Below are positions 52,281 to 61,590 of a stretch of 64,000 nucleotides of DNA, in pieces. Position 1 is the stretch's first letter, and every line of letters begins with the position of its first letter. Under the pieces are notes generated by a model that made no database searches, had not been told where the DNA came from, and saw only the letters and a program-made list of their open reading frames with translations. Made by a program: the position numbers and the translations under genes. This DNA is from Sunxiuqinia indica (GTDB lineage: Bacteria > Bacteroidota > Bacteroidia > Bacteroidales > Prolixibacteraceae), in assembly GCF_009847015.1 (NCBI RefSeq), contig NZ_WVEM01000002.1:241943-305942 (forward strand). The letters run 5' to 3'.

Positions 52281-52320
52281 AAACGAATTTTGTACTACGA
52301 AGTTATGAAAATTCGGGCAC

Positions 52321-52351
52321 AAAAAAAGAAGCTGCCAGTGCTGGCAACTTC
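52321..52351 (-). terminator. Terminator of sppA
   Basis: On the minus strand a stem of TGCCAG/CTGGCA extended by GAAG/CTTC with one mismatch, tiny loop, followed by seven T (the A-run at 52321-52327 on the plus strand). Confidence 0.8.
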
Positions 52352-52373
52352 TTTAATTATTTTTTCTTATTCA

Positions 52374-54146
52374 TTAATCCACCCCAATATCGTAAGGCAT
52401 GCGTGCCAGTACTCCGCGGGTGTGTTTAATTTCCTGTAGTCGTTGGTAAATTGGGTAAGCTTCGCCGATTTCCTGTTTCAACACCCACATGCGAGCCGAG
52501 CCTGAAATTTCTTTGATCCACTCCTCCCAAGGGTCTTTTAGTTCAGGCAATGCTTTAATTCGGTAGCGATCCAGTCCCGCCATTTGTTTGGCCAGTTCAA
52601 TGGCATCTTTTATTCCTCCATATTGATCAACCAGTCCAATTTCGATCGCATCGGGAGCAGCCCAAACGCGGCCTTGTCCAATTTCGTCAACAGCATCTTG
52701 AGTCATGTTGCGACCTTCGGCAACCCGGCTGGTAAAGATGCCATAACCTTTTTCGATATAGTTCTGCATCAACCCTTTTTCAAACTCAGTGAGCGGTCGG
52801 GTCAGCGATAAAATATCGGAATGAGCATTGGTGTTGACAACATCTTGCGTAATTCCAAGTTTGTCAGTCATTAACTCGTTAATATTTGGGATCACTCCAA
52901 AAATTCCAATGGAGCCGGTAATGGTTGTCCGGTCGGCCAGAATGGTATCAGCAGCGGCTGCGATGTAGTAACCGCCGGACGCAGCGACATCGCCCATTGA
53001 GGCAATAACCGGTTTGCTTTCAGCGGCCAGTTTCACTTCGCGCCAAATAACTTCCGAACCATAGGCGCTTCCGCCGGGGGAGTTGATGCGAAGGACAATC
53101 GCCTTGATAGAGCTGTCGCGCCTGGCCTGACGAATGGTTCGTGACAATTTCTCAGAATCGATACCGTCAGTTCCGGAGCCGGGCATGTCGATGCCACCAC
53201 TGGCATAAATTACGGCGATTTTATCGCGTGCCAATCCTTTTCCATCGGTTTGCGCCGGGACTTTTGAATAGGCTTTTATTTCAATTGAGCGGACATCTTT
53301 GCTTTGGCGTGTTGCCGTCAATTGTTTTAAATCGTCAATCACCTGGTCTTTGTATTTTAGCGTATCCACCAAACCTTCATTGAGGAGGTATTCAGCACCA
53401 CGGAAGGTCGTCACTCCATCAGCCAGTTCGTTCAGTTTTTCAATTGAAATTCCACGAGATTCTGAAATATCCATCAACATCTGGTTCCACAAGCTGTTTG
53501 TGTATTTTTCCGTTTGCAGACGGTTTTCAGGACTCATTTTTTCCAGCAAATACGGTTCAACAGCGGCTTTAAATTTACCGTGTCGTATGACTTGCATTTC
53601 AACGCCTATTTTTTCCAGCGCATTTTTATAAAACATCCGATGCGCACTTAACCCTTTCAGTTCTAGAATTCCTTTGGGGTTTAAAACAACCTGATCGGCA
53701 GCAGACGCCAAATAGTAAGCTTTTTGCGAGAAGGTTTCGCCATAAGCATAAATGAATTTCCCTGTTTCTTTGAAGTCGATCAGCGCATTGCGTATTTCTT
53801 CAACGGTTGCAAGCCCCGCCGTAATTGTTGACGGGTTGAGGTAGATCCCTTCTATATTGTCGTCTGTTTTTGCTTTTTCAATACAACTAAGAATATCGTC
53901 GAGACCTGTTTGTTTGGTTGCTGCAAACCCGGGCAAGTCTAAATCGCTAAATGGACTGTTATTGGCCCGTTCGATAATCTCGTTTTCCAGACGAATAATC
54001 AATACCGTTTTATCTTTTACGGTTGTCGTTTTTTCGCCCATCGAAACCAGTGATGATACAATGCCAATGGATAGGATGGTCATGATAATACCCGCAATCA
54101 TCACTCCAACAATGGTTGCCAGTGTATATTTTAAAAAACTTTTCAT
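52374..54146 (-). CDS. sppA: Signal peptide peptidase SppA, 67K type
   Basis: 590 aa, the length of the double-domain SppA. N-terminal transmembrane anchor (about 8-32), then two ClpP-like S49 domains. The catalytic dyad is visible: Lys142 in the first domain (SQKAYYLASAAD) and Ser390 in the second (DVAASGGYYIAAAAD). Cleaves remnant signal peptides in the membrane. It is divergent from folK and ends in a strong terminator. Confidence 0.94.
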   Translation of the reverse strand: MKSFLKYTLATIVGVMIAGIIMTILSIGIVSSLVSMGEKTTTVKDKTVLIIRLENEIIERANNSPFSDLDLPGFAATKQTGLDDILSCIEKAKTDDNIEGIYLNPSTITAGLATVEEIRNALIDFKETGKFIYAYGETFSQKAYYLASAADQVVLNPKGILELKGLSAHRMFYKNALEKIGVEMQVIRHGKFKAAVEPYLLEKMSPENRLQTEKYTNSLWNQMLMDISESRGISIEKLNELADGVTTFRGAEYLLNEGLVDTLKYKDQVIDDLKQLTATRQSKDVRSIEIKAYSKVPAQTDGKGLARDKIAVIYASGGIDMPGSGTDGIDSEKLSRTIRQARRDSSIKAIVLRINSPGGSAYGSEVIWREVKLAAESKPVIASMGDVAASGGYYIAAAADTILADRTTITGSIGIFGVIPNINELMTDKLGITQDVVNTNAHSDILSLTRPLTEFEKGLMQNYIEKGYGIFTSRVAEGRNMTQDAVDEIGQGRVWAAPDAIEIGLVDQYGGIKDAIELAKQMAGLDRYRIKALPELKDPWEEWIKEISGSARMWVLKQEIGEAYPIYQRLQEIKHTRGVLARMPYDIGVD

Positions 54147-54172
54147 AGTGGTGATTTATAAGATGTCGTTTA

Positions 54173-54180
54173 TAACTTTG
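54173..54180 (+). promoter_or_regulatory. Candidate -7 element of folK
   Basis: TAACTTTG fits TAnnTTTG exactly and lies 57 nt before the folK ATG. A 7-bp inverted repeat (ACGAATT-tacac-AATTCGT, 54199-54217) lies just downstream. No -33 TTTG at the normal distance. Confidence 0.3.
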
Positions 54181-54236
54181 TAGTTTTTAAGAATAGGTAC
54201 GAATTTACACAATTCGTTACATTTTATGTACAAAAG

Positions 54237-54722
54237 ATGGCAAAGCTTTTTTTGCTTTTAGGAGGTAATCAGGGTAATAGGAAACAAGTATTTGCGAAGA
54301 CCCTTGAATTGATCGCATCAACTGTTGGTTCAATTGTCAAATACTCATCAGTTTACGAAACTGAGCCTTGGGGTTTTGAATCTGAAGATTTGTTCTGGAA
54401 CCAGGCAGTGATTGTTGAGACAGATCTAGATCCGCAAGCTGTACTTTTGCAAACTCAGCTAATTGAGAAAAAGCTCGGGCGTGTTCGTCACTCCGAGCAA
54501 TACTGCTCTCGGTTGATTGATTTGGATTTGTTGTTTTACGACGACCAGATCATTAAAAATGATGAGCTTGAAATCCCTCATCCTCGAATCGCTGAACGGC
54601 GATTTGTTTTGCAGCCACTGGTCGAGATTTCACCGGAGTTTATTCATCCCACATTCAATAAAACAATAGCTCAATTACTTGATGTATGCCCGGATCGGTT
54701 GATCGTTAACAAGTTATCCTGA
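54237..54722 (+). CDS. folK: HPPK, folate pathway pyrophosphokinase
   Basis: 161 aa. Transfers pyrophosphate from ATP to 6-hydroxymethyl-dihydropterin. Family motifs: LLLGGNQGNR at the start, the WGFESEDLFWNQAV segment, ATP-site RLIDLDLLFYDD and the EIPHPRIAERRFVLQPL signature. Divergent from sppA with a 90-base gap. Single-domain enzyme. Confidence 0.95.
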   Translation: MAKLFLLLGGNQGNRKQVFAKTLELIASTVGSIVKYSSVYETEPWGFESEDLFWNQAVIVETDLDPQAVLLQTQLIEKKLGRVRHSEQYCSRLIDLDLLFYDDQIIKNDELEIPHPRIAERRFVLQPLVEISPEFIHPTFNKTIAQLLDVCPDRLIVNKLS

Positions 54723-54853
54723 ACTGATTGATTGATTTAGACGAGTGAAACCTGAAAAAAATCATCTTTGAAGGGAGAAGATACGTTTCAAATTTAATTA
54801 ACTTGGGAAGCGAAATTTTTAAAGCGGTAATTAAATCTTCAAAAAAATCAATA

Positions 54854-56137
54854 ATGGGTAATCGTACAAAATTTCCAAAGGTTTTTTGGGTGGCCAACTC
54901 GATCGAAGTGCTTGAGCGTTTTGCGTATTATGGTATTTATATGAGTTTCGGTATTTATTTGGGTGAACTTGGTTTTTCGAAAGGAGACCTGGGCGTCATT
55001 CAAAGTATTTTTCTGGCACTTTCGTATCTGATACCCTTATTTTCTGGCACATTTGCTGATCGGTATGGATTTAAGAAGATGTTGATTATTTCGTACATGG
55101 CGTATCTTCCTGCCATTTTATTACTGATTTTAACGCAGACGTTCAGCGGAATTGCTCTGACCATGCTGACCATTGGATTTGCTGCCGGTATTTTTAAACC
55201 ACTGATTTCATCAACTATTCGAGCAACGACAGATTCGACAAATAAAACACTGGGATTTGGCATCTTTTATCAGATGGTGAATCTTGGCGCATCAGTTGGA
55301 CCAATAGTTATGGGGAAACTGAGGGGCTGGTCGTGGGACTATGTTTTTTATACTGCTGCAGCTACGGTGGGGCTGATGTTTATTATTACGCTGCTTTTTT
55401 ACAATGAACCAGAGCGCGAGCTTGAAGGTGTCACTTTAAAAAAGAAGTTCAGAGACATGGGAGAAGCCTTATCCGACATTAAGTTTCTGAGTTTTCTGGT
55501 GTTGTTGGGGGTCTTCTTTTGGTTGCCGTTTTGGGCGTTTTTCAATGTATTGGCTGTTTATATTAACGATTATCTGGATACCGCTTCGTTATATGAATCT
55601 GTCCGAATGGTGCTGGGAACAGGCATTACTCGATTTATTTCGAGTCAGGATAGTGGAGTTTGGCGGATTAACGCTGAAGCTATTTCGCATACCGGTTATA
55701 TTATCATTGTATTTCAGTTGGCTATTTCCCGTATTTTTGAGAAACGCGGTGCTATATCTTCATTTTTATTTGGTTTGGTAGTGGCTGCTTCAGGTTTTGT
55801 TGTGCTTGGCTTATCGGTTACTATGGCCAGTGGCTTGGTCTTTCTGGGCGTCTTTCTGTTTGCTGTTGGCGAAATGATTTCAGCACCACGAATTCAGGAA
55901 TATATTATGTGGATTGCTCCCAAAGAAAAAGCTGGCTTGTATATGGGAACCAATTTTCTGGCTACTTTTATTGGTGCTGTCTTAAGTGGACTTTATACCT
56001 GGTTAATGGGAATCTATGAGGCATCCGGTCATCCAGAATACATCATGTATACGTTGACTGTTCATATATTGATAGGACTTCTTGCGATCTATCTTTTTAT
56101 TCGAAGAGTTGGTGAGTTCCAGGAGAGAACGGAGTAG
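54854..56137 (+). CDS. MFS/POT-like transporter
   Basis: 427 aa from the ATG at 54854 (MGNRTKFPKVFWVANSIEVL); the frame is open from 54803. About 12 transmembrane helices. The ERFAYYGIYMSFG segment in helix 1 and the GTFADRYGFKKMLI loop resemble the proton-dependent oligopeptide transporter branch of the MFS, but the protein is shorter than classic peptide transporters and substrate residues were not assessed. Function: inner-membrane uptake of an unknown solute, perhaps peptides. Confidence 0.8.
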   Translation: MGNRTKFPKVFWVANSIEVLERFAYYGIYMSFGIYLGELGFSKGDLGVIQSIFLALSYLIPLFSGTFADRYGFKKMLIISYMAYLPAILLLILTQTFSGIALTMLTIGFAAGIFKPLISSTIRATTDSTNKTLGFGIFYQMVNLGASVGPIVMGKLRGWSWDYVFYTAAATVGLMFIITLLFYNEPERELEGVTLKKKFRDMGEALSDIKFLSFLVLLGVFFWLPFWAFFNVLAVYINDYLDTASLYESVRMVLGTGITRFISSQDSGVWRINAEAISHTGYIIIVFQLAISRIFEKRGAISSFLFGLVVAASGFVVLGLSVTMASGLVFLGVFLFAVGEMISAPRIQEYIMWIAPKEKAGLYMGTNFLATFIGAVLSGLYTWLMGIYEASGHPEYIMYTLTVHILIGLLAIYLFIRRVGEFQERTE

Positions 56138-56376
56138 TTAGTGAGTTTCAGGCTTGTTTTTGTTTTTAGTCCCTTTCCAAATAAACAAGATTATTCGATG
56201 CAAATGAGGTTAAGATTGAGCGCTTTTCTAAAAGGGTGAAGGTCGGTTTTTTTTGTGAGTGGGCTAATGAGTTTATTATTCGGTTTTAAGTTCCTTTGCT
56301 TACCCTTCGAAAACCGCCAAAGGAGGAATTTTGACAATGCTATTTTTTTAATTCAAACATGTGTATATTTGCATGT

Positions 56377-56634
56377 ATGGATAAAATGGAATTTAAAAAA
56401 TTGGAGATTCAGCCTGAAGGTAGTTGGGTAAAACGGACACTATTATCGCAACATGGAAAAAAAACCTTGCTTTATATTGGACTGGGAGCCGTAGCAGGAC
56501 TAATGCTCTATTTATTGAGCAAAGAAAATCCTATTTCTAACATCAGTATTGCTGAATTAGCTCAAAATATGTTTTTCGGTGGTTTCTTTGGCTTTTTTAT
56601 AACCAATAGCCCTTGTGCAAGAGGTAAATGCTAA
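56377..56634 (+). CDS. Small membrane protein, unknown
   Basis: 85 aa from the ATG at 56377 (MDKMEFKKLEIQPEG). Two hydrophobic helices (LLYIGLGAVAGLMLYLL and NMFFGGFFGFFITN) and a C-terminal CARGKC. No family is recalled. It is isolated, with more than 200 bases on both sides. Confidence 0.6.
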   Translation: MDKMEFKKLEIQPEGSWVKRTLLSQHGKKTLLYIGLGAVAGLMLYLLSKENPISNISIAELAQNMFFGGFFGFFITNSPCARGKC

Positions 56635-56839
56635 ATTGGTTTTTGTATGCAGTTTCGGGTCTTGAATTGATGGATTATTAAATAGTATTCGGACTCAACT
56701 TGTTTTTAAAGGCTCTATGGTTGTGCTTTATTGTTATAAAAAACTGAGTAGGCATTATTCGTTTTTTTTTCTTTCGCCTGAAAACCAGTTAATGGAAAAA
56801 CTCAGCAATGACGATTTATAATTATTTAAGCGTCGGTCA

Positions 56840-57574
56840 TTATTGGCCTAGATGTGCTTTTATTTTTTGCTCAATCTCCAGGGTTAACTCTTTAATATCA
56901 CGCCCTGCAGGATCAATCGGGGGAAGAACAGTGAATGTTAGCTTATTTCCAAAATTGAGCGGGAAATAACCTTTTTCCATCAGCTTGCTGTTTCCGTCAA
57001 TGACATAGGGGACAATCCAGGCCGAAGGTGCGGCACGTAACAAAGATGCAATGCCGGCTGGCTGAAAACTCTTTACCTTACCGGTTTTACTTCGCGTTCC
57101 CTCTGGGAAAATGCTGGCACAATAGTTTTCCTTTTCAATGTGTTTTCCCAGCTTCATAATTTCAACAATGGATTGTCGCCCATTCGAACGATCAATCAAG
57201 GCAGATCCTCCATGCTTCAGATTATATGAAATGCTCGGAATTCCTTTTCCTAACTCCTTTTTAGACACAAACTTGGGATGATGCTTGCGAAAGCCCCATA
57301 CAATGGATGGAATATCAATCGTGCACTGGTGGTTTGACACGATAATGAATGGACGTCCCTGGGGCAGCAGGTGAAATCCCCGATACCGAATTCTGGAACC
57401 CATAATCACCAAGCTGTAAACCAAAATAAAATTAAGGACATCTACTGATTTTTTTCTTAAATGATAACCTCCAATCCAGCGACAAACAACCTGAATAGGA
57501 TGAAATACTAAAAGCGATAGTCCGAATATCAATAAATAAACCGGAGATAGTAAATAGCCGAGTATAGTCTTCAT
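56840..57574 (-). CDS. plsC: 1-acylglycerol-3-phosphate acyltransferase (PlsC-like)
   Basis: 244 aa from the ATG at 57574 (MKTILGYLLSPVYLLIFG); the frame opens upstream to 57649. Two N-terminal hydrophobic segments, then the acyltransferase motifs NHQCTID (residues 81-87, catalytic His82/Asp87) and FPEGTRS (about 154-160). Transfers an acyl chain to lysophosphatidate in membrane lipid synthesis. It is monocistronic and divergent from the sulfur-related gene. Confidence 0.9.
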   Translation of the reverse strand: MKTILGYLLSPVYLLIFGLSLLVFHPIQVVCRWIGGYHLRKKSVDVLNFILVYSLVIMGSRIRYRGFHLLPQGRPFIIVSNHQCTIDIPSIVWGFRKHHPKFVSKKELGKGIPSISYNLKHGGSALIDRSNGRQSIVEIMKLGKHIEKENYCASIFPEGTRSKTGKVKSFQPAGIASLLRAAPSAWIVPYVIDGNSKLMEKGYFPLNFGNKLTFTVLPPIDPAGRDIKELTLEIEQKIKAHLGQ

Positions 57575-57902
57575 GATTACATCGAATTTGATTGCACAAA
57601 AGAACAAAAAATACATGAATTGACCTTGGAATTTATTTTCGCACTCCAATTAATTAGAGTCAAATCAATTTGGAGTATTTATCATATTCAATCCGAATCA
57701 TGATTTTACCCCATGAAAAAAACAGGATAGAAGCCAATTTCAAAAACAGCACATATGTTCTTTTGGCTTAAGATTAAGATAATGTTATTTCAAGCTTTAA
57801 TTTTGGAAGAAGAAGACAGGTGAACTTTAAATATGTAGACATTTGCATATCTATTTATTAAGATGTTTTTAGTAGAAGAATTGAATTAATTCATATCAAA
57901 AA

Positions 57903-60407
57903 ATGGCAAAATATATTATAGTTGGAGGAGTTGCCGGAGGTGCAACCACTGCTGCCCGTTTACGAAGACTGGACGAACATGCAGAGATTATCATGTTCGA
58001 ACGAGGGCAAAATATTTCCTACGCCAATTGTGGTCTGCCTTATTACATCGGAGGAACAATTGCCGAACGGGACAAACTGTTGGTTCAAACTCCCGAAAGC
58101 TTCAAGGCTCGTTTAAATGTTGACGTTCGGGTGCTGCAGGAAGTCACCAAAATCAATCGTCAACAAAAGACGGTTGAAGTAGTCAATCACCAAACAAAAG
58201 AGAGCTACACCGAAGCTTACGACAAGTTAGTTGTGTCGCCCGGAGCCGAGCCTGTAAAACCACCAATCTCGGGAATCAACGATCCATCGATTTTCACTCT
58301 TCGCAATGTTGCTGACACCGACAAAATCAAATCATTTTGCGACGAGCAAAAGCCACAGCGGGCAGTCGTTATTGGTGCCGGTTTTATTGGGTTAGAAATG
58401 GCCGAGAACCTTCACAAACTGGGGATGAACGTTACAATTGTTGAAATGGCCAGCCAGGTGATGGCGCCACTCGACTATGAAATGGCAGCAGAAGTTCACC
58501 AGCACTTGAAAACCAAGGAAGTCGAATTTTACCTGAAAGATGGTGTAAACTCGTTTACGCGTTCGGCCAATCACATCGCAGTACAGCTTCAATCCGGAAG
58601 ACAAATTGAAACCGACATGGTTATTTTGTCAATTGGAGTGCGCCCCGAAACACAATTAATCGAGGAAGCAGGCCTGGAGTTGGCTGAAAACGGTGGTATA
58701 AAAGTCAATGAGTACCTTCAAACTGAAGATGAATCAATTTACGCTTTAGGCGATGCCATTGCTTTTCCACACCCGATAACCGGTAAATATGTAAATACCT
58801 ACCTCGCCGGACCTGCCAACAAACAAGGACGCATTGTGGCCGATAACCTGGTTATGGGCAACACCCGGAAATACAGAGGTGCTATTGCCACCGCCATTGC
58901 CAAGGTTTTCGATATTACCGCTGCATCAACCGGATTATCGGCCAAGGCACTGAAGCGTGAAGGCATTGAATACACGTCGAATATTATCCACGGCTCATCG
59001 CACGCCGGATACTATCCCGGAGCTTTGCCATACACCTTGAAAATTCTATTCCACCCAACAACAGGTAAGCTTTATGGAGCACAAATGATTGGCTACAAAG
59101 GCATCGACAAGCGCATTGATCTGATTGCAACCGTTTTGTTGAACAACGGCACAATTTACGATCTGCAGGATATTGAACATGCCTATGCACCGCCTTATTC
59201 CTCGGCAAAAGACCCGGTAAACCAGGCAGGCTACGTGGCCGAAAATATCATTACCGGCCGCATGAAAAACATCAACTGGGTTGAAGTGAGCAAACTGCAT
59301 GGGCCACAAATCTGCCTGCTCGATGTTCGTACGCCTGCCGAACACGCCTTGGGGCATATTGAAGGTTCGATCAATATTGAAGTTGATAAAATACGCGAAC
59401 GCCTCAGCGAAGTCCCACGCGATAAGAAAATCATTGTCTACTGCGGGGTTGGAATTCGCGGCTATTTTGCCTGTCGTATCTTGATGCAAAACGGAATCAA
59501 CGAAGTGTATAACCTGAGTGGTGGTTACAAAACCTACGAACATACCACCTGCAAACAAAGCAATGAAGACATTTTCGAGTCGAGTTACATTGCGAAAGAC
59601 GATCATATTTACCGCGGAAAACCGGAGACGAATCCACCAATCGCCGCGCCACTGGCCAGCCATGTAAAAACGATTGAAGTAGATGCTTGCGGATTGCAAT
59701 GTCCGGGGCCGGTACTCAAGCTAAAAACAGAAATGGCCGCCTTGAAACCGGGCGAACGCCTGATTCAGAAAGCCAGTGATCCGGGATTTTTCAAAGACGT
59801 CAAATCGTGGTGCAACATGACGGGCAATAAGCTGGTTACGCTGGATTCGAACGAAGGAATTATTACGGCAGTCATTGAAAAAGGTGGCGAAGCACAACCG
59901 CAACAAACCAATGGAACACCTGTTTCGGTACAACTGCCTAAAAACAAAACCATGGTGGTTTTCAGCGATGATATGGACCGTGCGTTAGCTTCTTTGGTTA
60001 TTGCCAATGGTGCCGCGTCAATGGGAAAACAGGTTACCCTGTTCTTCACCTTTTGGGGACTCAACATCATCAAAAAAACCGACAAGCCTAAAACCGAAAA
60101 AGACTTGATGGGTAAAATGTTTGGCAAGATGATGCCTGAAAACGCGGGCAAACTAAAGCTTTCTAAAATGAATATGATGGGCATGGGGGCCCTGATGATG
60201 AAAAAGCGCATGCTATCCAAACGGGTGGACTCCATTGAAGATATGATTAAAACAGCTTTGGATAACGATGTTAGAATGATCGCCTGCCAAATGTCGATGG
60301 ACGTGATGGGTGTGAATGCCGAAGAGTTGATCGATGGCGTTGAGATTGGTGGAGTAGCCACGTATCTGGAAGAAGCCGAACAATCCAATTTAAACTTGTT
60401 TATTTAA
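57903..60407 (+). CDS. CoA-disulfide-reductase-like flavoprotein fused to rhodanese, TusA and DsrE domains
   Basis: 834 aa multidomain enzyme. FAD/NAD(P)H disulfide reductase part (about 1-330: YIIVGGVAGGATTAARL; active Cys43 in SYANCGLPYYIGG as in CoA-disulfide reductase), dimerisation domain (about 335-445), rhodanese domain (about 455-545, active Cys in VYCGVGIRGYF), TusA-like domain (about 595-665, DACGLQCPGPVLKLK) and a C-terminal DsrE-like domain (about 680-834). It likely reduces persulfides or polysulfide and passes sulfane sulfur along its own chain of cysteines. The LysR and YeiH-type genes downstream support a sulfur role. Confidence 0.92.
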   Translation: MAKYIIVGGVAGGATTAARLRRLDEHAEIIMFERGQNISYANCGLPYYIGGTIAERDKLLVQTPESFKARLNVDVRVLQEVTKINRQQKTVEVVNHQTKESYTEAYDKLVVSPGAEPVKPPISGINDPSIFTLRNVADTDKIKSFCDEQKPQRAVVIGAGFIGLEMAENLHKLGMNVTIVEMASQVMAPLDYEMAAEVHQHLKTKEVEFYLKDGVNSFTRSANHIAVQLQSGRQIETDMVILSIGVRPETQLIEEAGLELAENGGIKVNEYLQTEDESIYALGDAIAFPHPITGKYVNTYLAGPANKQGRIVADNLVMGNTRKYRGAIATAIAKVFDITAASTGLSAKALKREGIEYTSNIIHGSSHAGYYPGALPYTLKILFHPTTGKLYGAQMIGYKGIDKRIDLIATVLLNNGTIYDLQDIEHAYAPPYSSAKDPVNQAGYVAENIITGRMKNINWVEVSKLHGPQICLLDVRTPAEHALGHIEGSINIEVDKIRERLSEVPRDKKIIVYCGVGIRGYFACRILMQNGINEVYNLSGGYKTYEHTTCKQSNEDIFESSYIAKDDHIYRGKPETNPPIAAPLASHVKTIEVDACGLQCPGPVLKLKTEMAALKPGERLIQKASDPGFFKDVKSWCNMTGNKLVTLDSNEGIITAVIEKGGEAQPQQTNGTPVSVQLPKNKTMVVFSDDMDRALASLVIANGAASMGKQVTLFFTFWGLNIIKKTDKPKTEKDLMGKMFGKMMPENAGKLKLSKMNMMGMGALMMKKRMLSKRVDSIEDMIKTALDNDVRMIACQMSMDVMGVNAEELIDGVEIGGVATYLEEAEQSNLNLFI

Positions 60408-60427
60408 TTGCTCGATAATCGTTTTAT

Positions 60428-60462
60428 AACGCCACTCTTTATTTGGAGAGTGGCGTTTTTTT
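60428..60462 (+). terminator. Terminator of the CoADR-fusion gene
   Basis: AACGCCACTCT (60428-60438) pairs with AGAGTGGCGTT (60447-60457), followed by a T-run. Confidence 0.92.
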
Positions 60463-60531
60463 GTTGTGAACAACAAGTGCCCTTCCTGAAAAATCCATAC
60501 CTTTCGGCATCCAATAAAAAGGGTACAAAAA

Positions 60532-61419
60532 ATGGATTATCGGGATGAAGTTTTTTTAGCTGTTGCTGAAAACCTTAGTTTTTCGAAAGCTGCCGAGGCC
60601 TTGTTTATCAGCCAGCCGGCCGTAACCAAGCATATCAAAGAGCTGGAAAGCAAGCTGAACAGTGCCTTGTTCGAGCGCAAGGGAAACAAAGTTTACCTCA
60701 CCAAAGCCGGCAAGCTGGCCTATCTTCATCTCAAACAAATTAAGCAACGCTACCACGAGCTGGAGTTTGAACTGAGTCGGTTGAACGACGATTACAAAGG
60801 CTCACTCCGCATTGGAGCCAGCTCCACCATTTCGCAATACCTGATCCCGGGTGTGTTGGCTGCGTTCCACCAACGCTTTCCGCAAATCAAGCTCGACTTG
60901 TTCAACGGCAACTCGTTCAGCATGGAGCAAAAGTTGCTGAACCAGGAAATTGACTTGGCCTTGGTTGAAAACGATTCCTCACAAAGCAATATTCGCTATC
61001 TTGATTTTCTGGAAGATGAAATTGTGGTCGTTAGCGGCATCAACAGCGTTTACGGGAAACGGAAAAATTTGTCGCTGGCCGATTTACAACAGATCCCCAT
61101 TGTACTGCGCGAACGAGGTTCGGGAACGCTGGAGGTGATTCAGCATGCTCTGAAAAAGCATAAAATTGAACTGGACAAACTCAACATTCTGATTCACCTG
61201 GGAAGCACGGAAGCGATTAAAAACTTCCTGGTCAATTTCGAAGGGATTGCCTTTGTATCGGAAAAAGCCATCGATAAAGAACGACAGCTGAAAACCATTG
61301 TCCGCCTCAACATCAAAGAGCTAACCATTTCCAGGAAGCTGCGCATTGCCGTTCGCCAGGGACCGGAAAACAGCACACAGCAGCTGTTTCGGAATTTTCT
61401 GATGCAGTACCAATTTTAG
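60532..61419 (+). CDS. LysR family transcriptional regulator
   Basis: 295 aa. N-terminal winged HTH (about 1-60: SFSKAAEALFISQPAVTKHI) and a C-terminal substrate-binding domain (about 90-290: LRIGASSTISQYLIPGVLAA). Of the CysB/CbbR-like group frequently encoded beside YeiH-family transporters. It probably controls the transporter gene 171 bases downstream and perhaps the flavoprotein upstream; the effector is unknown. Confidence 0.92.
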   Translation: MDYRDEVFLAVAENLSFSKAAEALFISQPAVTKHIKELESKLNSALFERKGNKVYLTKAGKLAYLHLKQIKQRYHELEFELSRLNDDYKGSLRIGASSTISQYLIPGVLAAFHQRFPQIKLDLFNGNSFSMEQKLLNQEIDLALVENDSSQSNIRYLDFLEDEIVVVSGINSVYGKRKNLSLADLQQIPIVLRERGSGTLEVIQHALKKHKIELDKLNILIHLGSTEAIKNFLVNFEGIAFVSEKAIDKERQLKTIVRLNIKELTISRKLRIAVRQGPENSTQQLFRNFLMQYQF

Positions 61420-61530
61420 AATCTGCCACACGACTGCAAGTCTGTCCACCACCTTCTTTCGACGATCTTAAAGGATTATAAAAACAACCAATTGTTATAA
61501 TCTTTGGTTATCGAATATAAGTTTTTAGTA

Positions 61531-61562
61531 TTTGATTTAACTATGTCAAAACGCCACCTTTG
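61531..61562 (+). promoter_or_regulatory. Candidate promoter of the YeiH-family gene
   Basis: TTTG at 61531-61534, 20-base spacer, then CACCTTTG at 61555-61562: a good match to the Bacteroidota TTTG / TAnnTTTG promoter, with one mismatch in the -7 element. It lies 28 bases before the ATG. Confidence 0.45.
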
Positions 61563-61590
61563 TAACCGTTAAAACAAGCCAGCTACGGTT

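Noticed and set aside
59046..59699. 217-codon minus-strand frame in the sulfur flavoprotein
   Set aside because: Antisense to conserved rhodanese and dimerisation domains; no independent features.
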